In this document: positions 23,061-34,254 of the stretch, one piece after another | Position numbering within the stretch: the stretch's first letter is position 1 | How the letters are laid out: each line of letters starts with the position of its first letter | Assembly: GCA_009667805.1 (NCBI GenBank) | Contig: CM019064.1 | Span: forward strand, 273,029,662 to 273,093,661 | DNA from: Leptobrachium leishanense | Taxonomy: Eukaryota > Chordata > Amphibia > Anura > Megophryidae | Length of the DNA stretch: 64,000 nucleotides | Reading direction: 5' to 3' | Notes under the pieces: model-generated | The model's database searches: none | Seen by the model: only the letters and a program-made list of their open reading frames with translations | Told to the model about the DNA's origin: nothing | Position numbers and translations under genes: made by a program

Positions 23061-23589
23061 GAGCCAATTTTGAATGTGAAGCTTCAATATTGCTTAGTAT
23101 TATGTGCACTATAGGCTGTTTATTTAATTGCTTACATTAATAATGTTAATTTTTGCAATAAACATATTCCACCTACTCTTGTTTTGCTGTCTGTTCATCT
23201 CGTCATTCTAAGGTCAATGCCCCCCTATGCTTGGACTGAAGAAATCCCCTCCCCATACTGTGAACAATGAATAAGGAGCAGGAAGCTGTGTCTGCAGTAT
23301 CCTGAAGGCTTCTTAACAAACAGGATCAAGTGAATAGTTTCAGTCCCTAACATGCATTTTATATCAGGATCGTTTTAATAAACATCATAGCTATGTCAAT
23401 GGCCACGATATTATGCGACTCTGTCCAGAATACAGGCATGTCGTGTTGGTGGCATAAGGAGGACCTGCTTTTAACCCTATAATATCTAAAGGCCTAACCC
23501 CCCTGGTGGTGAGTCAGTGTTATATCAGATCACCTACAATATTATTTTAAAAAATTCTATACTGTGTGTGTATATATATATATATATTT
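23061..23589. other. No gene; simple TA repeat at the end
   Basis: About 530 bp of unassigned sequence ending in (TA)n near 23570-23588, just before an L1/Tx1-like 5' UTR. Confidence 0.4.
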
Positions 23590-25060
23590 AAAAAATAGTT
23601 AAGAGTGGGGGGCGGAGCAAACTGCTGATAAGAGTGGCTGCGTTTTGAAGGAGCTCCCGGCAGCTTCCCTTATTTTTGCTCTTTTTGTGACCTTTGTTGC
23701 TGCCTGGGGGAGTCTATGGGTGCGGGGACCCTGTGGAGCAGGTCCCTGCAGCTGACATCCTCTCCTGTTACCTCCGCTGGCCTCTGGGTTCGTGGTGGTG
23801 GTTTCGGGCCGACCCTTTGGGAGTACAGCCGGAGGCCATATTAGTACTCTCCTCTCCACCTCGTGCAGGGCTCCGGCTGCCTGACCCTCTCCACGGAGCC
23901 CCTTTCACACTTCTCTCCCACATGGGGAGGAAAACAGGGCAGTGATCCTGTCTGGCAGAGGGCCCCCGCCAGAGAGACATTCGGACTTCCTTAAATTCCA
24001 CCACCCGCGGTGGTGAAGATGGGTCCCAGGCCTTATCTCTGACACCCTCTCTGCTCTCAGAGGGTGGGGACTTGATTTGGCCAGAGGAAAGAGTGGCTAT
24101 TGCCCGCACTCAGACCCCAGCTGCCTCCCCGCCTTCTGCGGTGCATAAGCGTGGCAATGTGCGGCCCCAGCCTCCTGAACCACCGACTGCAGTGCCCCCC
24201 AGTGACCTGGTTCAACAACTGCATGCGCCAGACCCTGGCTCCTTACCTGGCATCAGAGGGTACCTCCGCAGGCTTTTGGATGACCTGAAGGCATTTTGGG
24301 CAGCGAAGGTGAGAGTGATTCGGGAAGAGGTGTCCGCAGTTGTGACCCGGATGACAGTAATAGAGGCACGGGTAGAGGAGATGATTGCGGCTCAGACTGG
24401 CCTGGCGTCCCATGTCACGGCACTCCAGACGCAGGTGGATATGCTCTCGCGGTCTGTTGAATCTTTGGAGGCCCGTCATCGCCGTTGAAATGTCAAGATC
24501 TGGGGTGTGCCGGAATCAATGGCGCCCGATGTCCTGGAGTTTCTGAACCGCATGGCTTGCAGTTTTGCCATTTATATCTTTTGTTCGTCTCCACAAGGCA
24601 ACTGTGGCCCCAGTGGAAGTGCCGAGAGACGTCCTTGCTGTGGTTTAGGAGCCGTCTGAGAAATCGCACCTATTGACCCTGCCGCAGACGAGAGCCCCCT
24701 TTATTTTTGAGAATTTGCCCCTCTCTCTTTTCAACGACTTGTCGTTCCTGACGCTGATGTCCCTGCGCCGGTTCAGAGAGGTCATGGCCACCTTGAAAGC
24801 AGCGGAGGTCTGTTATCGCTGGGGGGTCTCCGGGACACTTGCGATCATGTGGGATGTGATTTTTCACCCGGTCAGCTCCCCAGAAGAAGCATGGCCCTTC
24901 CTTGCCCAGATTAGTATTTTGCCACCAACAGCCTCTTGCTCCTCGACGACTGTGCCCTTGGGCACCACCTCTGCCGAGCCGGACTAAGGCCTAACCCATT
25001 GGAACATCATGGGACCGTTTCTAATTTTTGTTTTTTATTTTTGAGACTTTATCCTAGTTC
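23590..25060 (+). mobile_element. 5' part of an L1/Tx1-like LINE (5' UTR + ORF1), no ORF2
   Basis: A GC-rich 5' UTR (gagtggggggcggagcaaac) leads into a decayed ORF1. After ORF1 come a few dozen bases reaching gggaccgtttctaatttttg and then unrelated sequence. No endonuclease or RT frame follows. LINE copies normally keep the 3' end, so a copy with only the 5' end implies a later deletion or internal rearrangement. Confidence 0.6.
24072..24990 (+). pseudogene. L1/Tx1-like ORF1 protein remnant
   Basis: 24072-24488 encodes a proline-rich leader and a heptad-patterned segment (VSAVVTRMTVIEARVEEM..., LQTQVDMLSRSVESLEA), the coiled coil that trimerises ORF1p. A TGA at 24486-24488 interrupts exactly where the RNA-binding domain begins (NVKIWGVPES follows); CGA to TGA, a CpG transition, is the simplest cause. 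After a frame break near 24600-24670 the C-terminal domain resumes in another frame (LFNDLSFLTLMSLRRFREVM, then VCYRWGVSGTL) and stops near 24987. Known function in the family: RNA-binding chaperone of the LINE RNP. Confidence 0.65.
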
Positions 25061-25499
25061 CCCCTTTTTATTTGTATACTTAAATCCCTTTTGCGAACTC
25101 GCCTTCCTTCTCCCCCCCCCATATCTTGGAGCAGTCCTGCTAGTGACCTCTCCTGTTTATGTCTTTCCTCCCCCCCACTCTGTCATGACTCCTCCTTAAT
25201 GCTGACATGAGTCACATGAAGCAGCACAGCATTATCCGTTGGAACACCCTGTTCCATGCTTGTCAGCCCCCCCTTGAAGCCCTGTGCCAGCCCCCCACCA
25301 TTGGCAGGCCTTCAGCCTCTGAACAGAAAGGAGGGAGGGAGGCGCCTGCCCTGCAGCACATTTAAAATCCAGTCTCCACTAAGCCCCCTGAACAGCTTCC
25401 CCCGGGCCAACAGTAACTCCACAAAGGAAGGCAACACTGTGTGACACCAGAGCAGCGTGACCAACACACAGTGAGGGGATACGGGAAGCGGGTGACTGG

Positions 25500-26256
25500 A
25501 GTTTCAGGGAGAAAATGACTGGGGATCCTGGGAGAGAGTGACTGGGGGTACTTGGATAGAGAGAGAGAGAAAGAGTGACTGGGGGTACTGAGAGAAAGTG
25601 GGGGTACTTGGAGAGAGAAAGAGTGACTGGGGTACTTGGAGAGAGAAAGAGTGACTGGAGGTACTTTTCAGAGAGAGAATGACTGGGGGATACCGGGAGA
25701 GAGTGGCTGGGGGATACAGGGAGAGTGACTGGGGGATACTGGGAGAGAAAGATTGACGGGGGTACTTGGAGAGACAGTGTGACTGGGGTACTGGGAGAGA
25801 GTGTGACTGTGGGTACTGAGAGAAAGTGGGGGTAATGAGAGAGTGACTGGGGTACTGGGAGAAAGTGGGGGTACTGGGAGTGTGTGTCTGGGGGTACTTG
25901 GAGTGAGAGAGTGACTGGGGTACTTGAGGGAGAGCCTGACTGAGGGTATTTGGAGAGAGTGAGAGAGTGACTGGGGTACTGGGAGAGAGTGACTGTGGTA
26001 CTGGGAGAGAGTGACTGGGTATAGTGTGAGAGTGGACTATGCTAGGATATACTGGGACAGGATGACTGGTAGCATGGGGGGCATGTGTTTTTTTTAATTA
26101 TTTCAGTATTTTGTTAATATACAACACATGTGCTTGTGGGGTAAAGGGGGTCAATACTCTACTGGTAGAAGGGAATCAGATTGTGTTACTGTGTTCACAG
26201 GTTGGGGGGCGCACAATTCTTGCCTTGCCCCGGCGCTGGCAGTGGCAACCCACGCT
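25500..26256. repeat. Degenerate GAGAGTGACTGGGGGTAC array in a hAT-like element end
   Basis: 25505-26040 is an irregular tandem array of the phrase gagagtgactgggggtac(tg/ttg). Further on, ggggggcgcacaattcttgc and cttgccccggcgctgg, with aacccacgctacgctgctg, match in inverse the left end of the hAT element at 31138. The left terminus was not found; 25200-25500 is GC-rich and unassigned. Confidence 0.45.
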
Positions 26257-26265
26257 ACGCTGCTG

Positions 26266-26418
26266 CCCCTGCCCCTTTTAACATTTCTAAGAAAAACCCT
26301 CTCAGTGTGCACCAAACCTTTTTGGCAACACATGCTATATATATATCATATGTTGCCAAAGGGGTTTGGTACACACTGAGAGTTTTTTTTAGAAATGTTA
26401 AAAGGGGGAGGGGGTTCC
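26266..26418. repeat. Long hairpin with ~70-bp arms
   Basis: The left arm cccttttaacatttctaaga...ctctcagtgtgcaccaaacc...ggcaacacatg is repeated inverted as catatgttgcc...ggtttggtacacactgagag...ttagaaatgttaaaaggg, around a (TA)n loop. It is probably a MITE of the fold-back type. Confidence 0.7.
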
Positions 26419-26432
26419 TGGGGGAACATTTT

Positions 26433-27585
26433 TGGAAGCCAGGAACAGGAGCTCTGACAGCCCGCAGAAAGAATGCAAGGTGTGGCTTCACTTAAAAAAA
26501 TATTTTACTGGGTGTTTAAATGAAACCAATCGATTTTACGGAACCTCCCCACTAAATGCCAAATGCAAACCTTTAGTGAATCCAGCCCTAATCAGTGTAA
26601 TTGTTTAATTGTCTGGGTATTTTCATTTTCCAAAAAAACAAGGGGAAAAAAAAGCATCCGGTGACGGTGACTAATGTGGTGATATCACTGTCTGACAAAT
26701 GAGTTACTCTTTACCTGGTGAGACACAATAAACAGTCACCCCCTGATGAGTACACCGGGCAAAGTACTACTGCAACAGCATTCCCTTGCTGATAAAATAT
26801 AACTGAGCAATTATTTGTTTAGCAGCCCGAGAACAGTAAAACCATTCTTTGATTCCAAACACATGCATTCTGTTGTCATGTACAAAGAGTAAATAAAAAA
26901 TATTTTATCTATTTTGTTTCATATTATTTTTGAGTCATATCATCGGTGATAAAAATATAAATGAATCACAGCTCTGATTCTTATCTCTTTCAGTTTCAGA
27001 ACTGATTATCGTGAGAACTGCCAATTTATGAATTCCCCATGGACGAGAATGTGACTTGCTATACACTGCCATACAAAGCACAGAAAACACAACATAACAC
27101 TGTTACATTCAGATTCCAGGAAGCTACTAAACAAATAGATTATTTTAAACTTTGTTAAACATAAAAGCACAAAACATTAAATATTGATTTTAGTATGACA
27201 AATTACATAAAATAATTGTATATATTGTAGGGGTTTTGGAGGTGAGATGTGTGTGTCTCAGTCTAACCTGCGTGTGCAGCTGCAGAGATTGATCCTGAAA
27301 GATTAATGTGGTTTTAGACAGATCTTGTGCTATTTGGAAGACGGTGACCTAAATATTTCTCCGATTTGCTCATTCCCTAATCCATTGTATGTTCCTACCT
27401 TGGTGCTTATATCTAACAAATTTGGAATGAAGATAATCCTCGTCCTAAAAGTATGTTTAAGCATTCCTGTGTATTTTTTTTTAATCTATTCTTTCCAGAA
27501 TATAAGCATAGCTAAGTACTTCTGATAACCCATACCGGAAATCCATCAAGAGCAGTGTCTAAAGCTAAATGTTAAATACATTCTT
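26433..27585. other. No recognisable feature (1.15 kb)
   Basis: Unassigned AT-rich sequence. Open frames are short and without motif. Confidence 0.4.
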
Positions 27586-28315
27586 AAGGAGTTATTCAGA
27601 GAGAGCCGATCTGGCCCCGAAATGTCACCCAACGGGGAATTTACCCGTATGGTGCAATTTCAGGGCCAATCGGCTATTCACAGAGCAGGCAGTTCACCAT
27701 ATTTTGGCGAATTGCTTGCACGTGTTCCGTGGTTTCATTCATCAGGTTTATTCAGGTGAACACCATAGGCTTCACTGTTAAAAATATTCCCGTTTTTATG
27801 CAATATCTAATAAACCGTTTATTATTTTAATGTGCAGTAAAAAGTCTATTGATTGATTTTTTTTCGGATCTTTTAAGCATTTTTCTGAATTTTTTGAACA
27901 AATTGTTTTTGTTTTTTTTAAAAAGCGGTTATTCTTTTTTCTCTAACAGACCTTTTTATTATCATTCATAGGACCTTATATGTAAATTCCAGACAATTTT
28001 GTTTCGTAGTTTTTTTGCAAACAGCGTTTCAGGTTTTACACTTACAATCATATTGTTTTTTTTTTTTACCCCGTTCATCAGCTTGTTGACTTTTTTGGGG
28101 CGGCTAGTCTGCGCTGTGATTGGCTGCTCCTCGGCTTTTTCCGACGTGTTCAGTGTGATTTTTGCGGCGCTAAACTGTGATTGTCAATTATTTGTGTTTA
28201 CTTCTTTTTTCAGTTCCACAGTACAGCTAAAAGTAGTGAGGAGGTTTTTAGCTTTGCTGAACCTTTCACAACCGCCTTTATTGTTTTGTTTGGCCGAGCA
28301 CCTAAAACACTTCTA
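27586..28315. mobile_element. Family B MITE, right end degraded
   Basis: Starts aAGGAGTTATTCAGAGAGAG and keeps the family order: gggccaatcggctattcaca, gaattgcttgcacgtg, tctaataaaccgtttat and the T-rich tract with gcaaacagcg. The terminal inverted repeat at the right is not recognisable. Confidence 0.65.
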
Positions 28316-28329
28316 AGCAGAACAAACTA

Positions 28330-28704
28330 TTAGATGTCGTATATTGTAAGTTTGGGTGGACTGGAGCCAAGTGGCAATACCTGAACAGTGGTAAAGTCCA
28401 GGAACATGGCAGTTAAATTGTAAGGCAGGTGAGCAGTCAGGGAATGCAAATGTTGGTCTATGCAGGAAAGGCTTGTAATGAAGACAGAGTCAATAACCAG
28501 AAAAATTGACAAACAGAGATACCAAGTAAAAACCCCAGAATGTCAACTACTGATCACCTCTTGCAAGCTGGGTTTAAATGGAGAGCCAAGAAGAAAGATT
28601 TACGCTAGCTGCATGCATTCATCGACCCTGCCAGAGAGGCCCAGGTTGCAGTCACTATGTTGTAGGACTCATGTGAGAGACAAGACGTTGGGTGCTACGG
28701 TTGA
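28330..28704. other. Possible LTR-retrotransposon-derived segment
   Basis: Purine-rich text (ccaagtggcaatacctgaac, acagagtcaataaccag) of the kind found in decayed gypsy 3' regions. No motif proves it. Confidence 0.25.
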
Positions 28705-29049
28705 TTCCATACTAGTGATGGGCCGAACACCCCTGTGTTCGGTTCGCATTCGAACTCGAACACCCGAAAAAGTTCGACCGCAAACTCGAACACAATGCGA
28801 ACACCATGCAACTCAATGGGGTTTGAGCGTTCGAAAATTAAGGTCCCCTCCAAGAGGGTATATATGCAATATATTGGCCATAAAAGCTGTATGGGGGTCC
28901 AGGTACTGCCCTGGGGGACAGGAAACAATGGGGAAAAAAACACTAAAAAACTTTTTTAACCCTTTCACTGCTGAGTGCTGAGCCATTTCACCGCTGTGTG
29001 CTGAGCTCATTTTTACCGCTTTTGCTCATGTTTAAACGCGATTTGAAGC

Positions 29050-29225
29050 CATGGGAAATGTTTTGTCACCAACGAGTGGGAAATTTTTGACCAACAATAA
29101 GTGGGAAATGATTGACCAACAACGAGTGGGAAATGTTTGACCAACAATGAGTGGGAAATGTTTGACCAACAATGAGTGGGATATGTTTGACCAACAACGA
29201 GTGGGAAATGTTTGACCAACACACA
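29050..29225. repeat. 25-bp minisatellite, about 7 units
   Basis: Units of gagtgggaaatgtttgacc + aacaac are spaced 25 bp apart (gagtggg at 29074, 29099, 29124 and onward). The frames across it are by-products. Confidence 0.87.
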
Positions 29226-29685
29226 GGACAGGGTATACCTGAAATAGGCCAGACGGTATACAAGGACGCGTTCTAACACAAGCCCAAATGGATCAGTGTT
29301 AGAGTGGTCAGGGATAGCGAAAACAGTACACAAGGGGTATCTATCATATAAGCCAAATATCGATCAGAGTTAGAGTGGTCAAGGATTAGCCAAGGACTGG
29401 TACACGGGGGTGGTTCTCATACAAGCCAGGTAACAACAGAGACTGAAAAATCAACCAAGTAGTGAATCGCCAGGAGACGCTCAGCACTGAGGGAAGCAAA
29501 CTCCACGACAGGGTGATGAGCCGGATCGTGCTGTCTGTATTTAAACCCGGTTGGCGTGCATCATCATGCCGTGCCCCACCTCCTGACCAGTCCTGCGAGC
29601 TCCGGAAGCCGGCACAACTCCTGGCACCTGGCTTGTCGATGGCGCCACCGGGTGCCAGGGCCCCCTCTGAGCCCCAAACGTGACA
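29226..29685 (-). mobile_element. LTR-like fragment, minus strand
   Basis: Read on the minus strand it begins TGTCACGTTTGGGGCTC at 29685, the same kind of start as the other LTRs here, and runs into text like cctgaccactctaacactga. The other end and a TSD were not found; the minisatellite may be part of it. Confidence 0.4.
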
Positions 29686-30057
29686 GATACGCTCATACAC
29701 ACCACACATTATGGTGAGTTTTATTGCTGTGGAACTGTGTAATGTCCTTTTTTTGGTTTGGAAGGAGGTGAAAAGCTGTTACTGGTTGAGGAAGTTTATG
29801 GGGGGCCCCATCGTGAGGTTCAGTAAGGGGCCCCATCATTTCTGATGGCTGCCCTGTATGCATCCGGTACACGGGTCAGTGCACCCAAATATTGGGCCTT
29901 TGGTTCCAGCTAGTGCCTTCACACCGTAACCCCTCTGAGGTATTGTGGAAGAGTGCAGGGTTGGACCCTGCATCAAATATTGAAATGATATGCACCTGTC
30001 ACATTCAAGTGCAGAAAAATTGTGTCTTAGTCGGTGGTGCACGACACCGAGAATCTA

Positions 30058-30470
30058 ACAAGGTTATTCAAAAAGATCCGAATGGTTGCCGAAAGGTAAC
30101 CAAACATTGAATTTCAGTGTATGGTTACCTTTCCTGGCCATTCGGCTATTCAGAGAGCAGGCAGTACGCCAAATGTTGGCGAATTGCCTGCACATACGGT
30201 GCCTGTTTGGTGCCTGTTCGAGGGCAGTGAAACCCCCATAGAGAAGCAATGCTTCGTCTATTCAGAGAACAAAAACCAGCAGTGAAAAGTTGCCGAAATG
30301 CCCTGCTGTTCGGTGGTTTCATTCAGCAGGTTTATTCAGGCGAATCCCATAGGCTTCAATGTTAAAAATATTCCCGTTTTAACCCAATATCTAATAAACC
30401 ATTTATTATTATATTCTGCATTAAAGAGTCTCTTTATTTTTGGAATTTGTTTGAAAACATTTTTTCTTGG
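30058..30470. mobile_element. Family B MITE segment inside the hAT element
   Basis: Starts CAAGGTTATTCAAAAAGATC and runs through ggcagtacgccaaatgttgg, attgcctgcacatacggtg and tctaataaaccatttat. It then passes into the hAT right subterminal region (cctcgaacgtcccg). The right half of family B is absent. Confidence 0.7.
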
Positions 30471-30706
30471 ACTTTCCTCGAACGTCCCGAAAAGTTTGAA
30501 GTTCGCGAACTCTCGAACAGCCGATGTTCGAATCGAACTTTGAACCGTTTCGAACCGGCAGCCCATCCCTATTCCATACCACCATCCTCCAGACCAGGTA
30601 ACATGCAGTGGAAGCAGTACGAATTGCTACACACCAGCAGAACTGAACGTGGCGATTCTTGGCAGTGCAACCCTCCACATGGCAGATAGGGTTGAGTCCG
30701 ATCATA

Positions 30707-32100
30707 AACACTGACTAGCCAAAAAAAGTCAAACACTTTAATATTCCATTGGACTTCCATTTGCTTTTATTACAGCATGCATTCACGGTGGCATTGTTTC
30801 TATAAGCTTCTGCAATATCAAACATTCAAACATATATTTTTGTCCAGAGATGCATTAGTTTCTTGCCAAGATCTTGTATTGATGATAGAAGAGTTGGAGC
30901 GCTTTGTATAGTATTCGCCAGCACATCACAAAGAGTTGCAATGTGGTTAAGGTCTGGACTGTGTGGAGGCCAATCCATATAAGAAAATTATGTCTCATGC
31001 TCCCTGGACCATTCTTGCACAATATGATCAACCCTGGTATTGTCATCTTGGAACATGTCCATGCCATCCAGGAAGATAAAATCTGTTAATGGTAAAACCT
31101 GATGATTCTCTATATTCAGGTAGACAGCTGTTCCCTCCAGTGGCATTGAGTGGGTTGTCAGCACCCGGGGCCAGGCTAGAATTGCGCCCCCCCCAACCTG
31201 TGGACACATTGATGCCATCCCACCATTAGAGCATTGAACTCCTCACCCCACCAGCACAAGCACCTTAACTGTGATACAGCAACCACTCGGGATACTTGGT
31301 CCCAGCCAAACAACACAGTCCCCTAGGTCTAGGGTATAAACAGCCACAGACTTCAAATTGTACAATTGAGAGGTCTTTTTATTCCAGCATAAACAAACAA
31401 ATGCCACACTTGGCTTTGAATCACTATCACACAGATTATATCCCAGCATGGGTTAATGGGCAGTTTCCAGGGCACAGATTATATCCCAGCATGGGTTAAT
31501 GGGCAGCTCACAGGGCATGGATTATATCTCAGCATCATCACCCCATAAGTAACTGCATTTATTTCTGGAATATTCTGCAAAATATGTTATCTTGGGTTTG
31601 GAGTACTTTTAAATGGATGGTTCGGCACTGACAACAGATCGGGTGACCGGTGGACCGCTTCTTCTGACTGTGTCTCACAGTATGCACACGCACTTGCTGG
31701 CTGCTGTGTACGTGTGTGTAACCTCCTGTTCTTTCCTGCGCCACGTGATGCGAAGCCTGGCACAGGCGCACTGCGTCACCAGCGTCACCAGCGTCACGTG
31801 ACTAACTCCCTTGCCGACTTGGCGCGGCTGACCATCAACTAAAGGGCCGCTCACGGACACCTTGCTGAACTGAGCGATCGACGGCTGGAGAGGAGACTAG
31901 TAGAGGCACAAATTTCTTCTGAAATTGTGCTCCCCTAAAGAAAATTGTGCTCAGGGCCACCGCCTGATTGGTCCCCCAGGCGCTATGCCACTGGTTCCCT
32001 CTTCCATTATTATAAATGTTTTTGAATCTTTACATTACTATGGTTTTCTGATATAACATGTTAGTATAAGGAAATAAGGAAGCATATGTATTTATGTTGC
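30707..32100 (-). mobile_element. Tc1-like remnant split by a hAT element
   Basis: The left end is probably near CACTGACTAGCC at 30709. On the minus strand, 30940-30980 encodes a degraded WPPHSPDLNHI block (tggaggccaatcc on plus). The sequence is interrupted at 31137 by the hAT element and resumes at 31994. The right end was not located. Confidence 0.6.
31138..31993. mobile_element. hAT element, non-autonomous (856 bp), TSD GTTCCCTC
   Basis: Perfect 8-bp flanks GTTCCCTC at 31130-31137 and 31994-32001. Left end CAGTGGCATTGAGTGGG, right end inverted CAGTGGCATAGCGCC. It contains gccaggctagaattgcgccc near the left end and 2.5 copies of a 43-bp unit (gattatatc at 31434, 31477, 31520). No transposase. 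Confidence 0.8.
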
Positions 32101-32574
32101 TTACTGTTAAAATGATACAATTTGTGGAGGTATACAAATATTTGTTTTCAACCAGCTTTGGACATAAAAAGCACCTAGTATTATCTTAGAGTTCAAAGAA
32201 CCCTTTCACATTTCATGAAAAACAGGATAGCGGGAACTGCTGGAAAATTTCATAATCTGATACAGTTCCATAATCTGGCAACGGTTATCACATGTTTCTC
32301 TTAACTTCAAAGTGATACGAAAGTGCTTGAAAATGATTATATCATTCCTGGATGGCCACCTTCACACTGAAACACTGATCTGTCTTCATATTAAGCATGA
32401 ACTCTCCTACAATTACTGTAGATTGATATTTTTTAATAACCAATCTATTTGAAAATAATGTATTACATATATATATATTCACATTGTTGCTTCAAAGATT
32501 TTTGAAGAATTTTAATTTTTCTTCATTTCAAGTCCACGTATTGATTGAAGTTTGTCTTTTTCCAACCTGGTGTT
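32002..32574. other. No recognisable feature
   Basis: AT-rich sequence, some possibly the remainder of the Tc1 remnant. A short (TA)n tract lies near 32466. Confidence 0.4.
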
Positions 32575-32577
32575 TAA

Positions 32578-33027
32578 GGCTGGGGTCAGACGAGCGTAGT
32601 GTTCACGTCCGTGATTGCCCCTAAAAGTACGTCCGTGATAGCATGACAGGAAGCCCATCGGAGCCTGACACACGAAGTACGACCGCACTGAACTGCGGAC
32701 GCACAACGGCCGCGGCCCACGGACGCAAGGCAGGCAGGAACGTACATCCCCTAGAACGGCCGCACAAAGTGCGCTGCGTCCGCAACGTCTGCATAGCTTT
32801 GTGTGTGAGTGATGGAACGTGGTCAGACGGACTGCATTTATACGTCCAGCATTTTTCACGGACAAAATGGTTTTGCTTTTTAATTTATTTTTCCTCCTAC
32901 ATCCGTCAAAATATAAACGTCAGTGAAAAAAACGGACTGTGTGACCACTACTGTGTCTTCCGTACTGACGTACGTCCGTGTGCAAGGACGTACAGTCCGT
33001 AGAAATCACGCTCGTCTGACCCTAGCC
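32578..33027. mobile_element. Family A MITE (450 bp), TSD TAA
   Basis: Ends GGCTGGGGTCAGACGAGCGT and inverted CTCGTCTGACCCTAGCC; TAA flanks at 32575-32577 and 33028-33030. The core has tacgtccgtg words and many CpGs. Frames here are accidental. Confidence 0.78.
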
Positions 33028-33043
33028 TAAGAGATTTTCTGGG

Positions 33044-33298
33044 AAGCTACCACCCTACCTGAATAGGCTGCTTCCCCCAGCAGTTCCCTCATCCTATGAC
33101 CTCCGATCCAGGACCTGCACCTTACTTACAATACCACAATACAAAAAGAAAGTGGCTCGACCCTCATTTTCCTACAGAGCACCGAAGTTATGGAATAACC
33201 TCCCAGATGCCATCAAATCTTCCCCCAGTCTAAAGTCCCTTAAGAGCTCCCTATTAACATACCTCAATACGGAGTGCACCTGTAAACATGTAACATAA
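33044..33298 (+). CDS. LINE ORF2 C-terminal fragment (85 codons, uninterrupted)
   Basis: An open frame without a start codon, from 33044 to the TAA at 33296-33298. It reads PPYLNRLLPPAVP, then SFSYRAPKLWNNLPDAI, then SPSLKSLKSSLLTYL. The RAPKLWNNLP core just before the stop is the conserved end of L2/CR1-group ORF2 proteins. It is the 3' remnant of a truncated insertion, not an independent gene. Absence of stops suggests a fairly young copy. Confidence 0.72.
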   Translation, partial: KLPPYLNRLLPPAVPSSYDLRSRTCTLLTIPQYKKKVARPSFSYRAPKLWNNLPDAIKSSPSLKSLKSSLLTYLNTECTCKHVT

Positions 33299-33495
33299 TG
33301 ACTATATTTCCTACATATTTATTTTCTGTCAATCTGTATATTTGTGTTGTTTTTTTTATATATATTGCATTTTATTACTTTGTATTTCTGTAACGACTGT
33401 AACAATTCAATGTTCTTGAACCCAGGACATACTTGAAAACGAGAAATCTCAATGTATCCTTCCTGGTAAAATCCTTAATAAATAAATACATTTTA
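33044..33495 (+). mobile_element. 5'-truncated L2-like LINE 3' end
   Basis: An ORF2 C-terminus (separate entry) followed by a 3' UTR with tattttctgtcaatctgta and then gtaacgactgtaacaattca, and the tail ggacatacttgaaaacgag...tcctggtaaaatcc and (TAAA)n. The tail is shared with the tRNA-SINE, so this family is its likely retrotransposition partner. Confidence 0.75.
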
Positions 33496-33498
33496 ATA

Positions 33499-34250
33499 GA
33501 GACAATGATCTTGTGCCGAGTCACTGAGTCACCCTAATGTTGGCATGCACTGGTGAATTGCATACAAAGCATTATCACTGCCCTCTGGGTTTAAAAGTCA
33601 AGCCTGGAGGTTTCACAAAGAGTCATAAAAGCATTTGGTAAGAGCAGTTGTTTTAGACATTTTTTGTGTTTTTTAAACGTGGAACAGCCGTGGCACATTT
33701 ACCCAGCAGCTGTCAAAAAGCTGAAAAAAAGCCTATGATCCTCTTTGACACACGATACCTAATACAACAGCTAACAAACCAACATCAAATGAATGATCAA
33801 TACTGAGTTATACGCAGAAACACATCCTACATAAACATATGGGAAATTCTAGCATGTTAACAGCTGCTCTTAATACTGCACAGATATTCAGAACACAGAC
33901 ACATTACTAGGAGTTCTTTGCGTATCTGGGATTTTTTATCCTTTTAATATATTGAAGTTACATACTTGGTACAAACCTCATGCATAGCTGACATAGCATG
34001 TAGTATTCAGTAGACCTCAAGCCTTTTAATCTATTAAGAAGCAATTTGGGACCAATCCTAAATCATTCCTCATCAGAGATACTGGAAATATTCCTCACCC
34101 CAAGCCATAATTAAGGTTAAAAAAAAATAAAAAATAAAATCATGCTCCAGCATCAAATTTTACAAAGAAGAGTGCTGGTCAAAATGTTGTTTGGACCCTG
34201 TGAGGAGACGGGAAATAATTATGCTGTAGGGATATTTAACTTTATTATTT
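33499..34250. other. No recognisable feature
   Basis: About 750 bp of unassigned sequence between two LINE tails. Confidence 0.4.
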
Positions 34251-34254
34251 ATTT

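Larger units (their letters stand above)
28713..30571. mobile_element. hAT-like element (TAGTGATGGGCCGAAC ends) with TSD TTCCATAC
   Basis: Identical 8-bp flanks TTCCATAC at 28705-28712 and 30572-30579. Left end TAGTGATGGGCCGAACAC; right end, inverted, GAACCGGCAGCCCATCCCTA. Subterminal regions are dense in ttcgaa/cgaac words, typical of hAT transposase-binding clusters. The interior holds a conserved block (ctccaagagggtatatatgc), a 25-bp minisatellite, an LTR-like piece and a family B segment, so it is a composite. No transposase is present. A second copy is at 35909-38115. Confidence 0.75.

Noticed and set aside
27999..28316. Shared frame between family B copies (27999 and 62801) as a hint of a conserved protein
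   Set aside because: The similarity follows from shared DNA; the frame is broken in the copy at 14593 and the sequence is T-rich hydrophobic without a domain.
29013..29333. Minus-strand repeat frame (SHSLLVKHFPLVVGQ units)
   Set aside because: A reading of the 25-bp minisatellite, whose period is not divisible by three; the apparent peptide is an accident.
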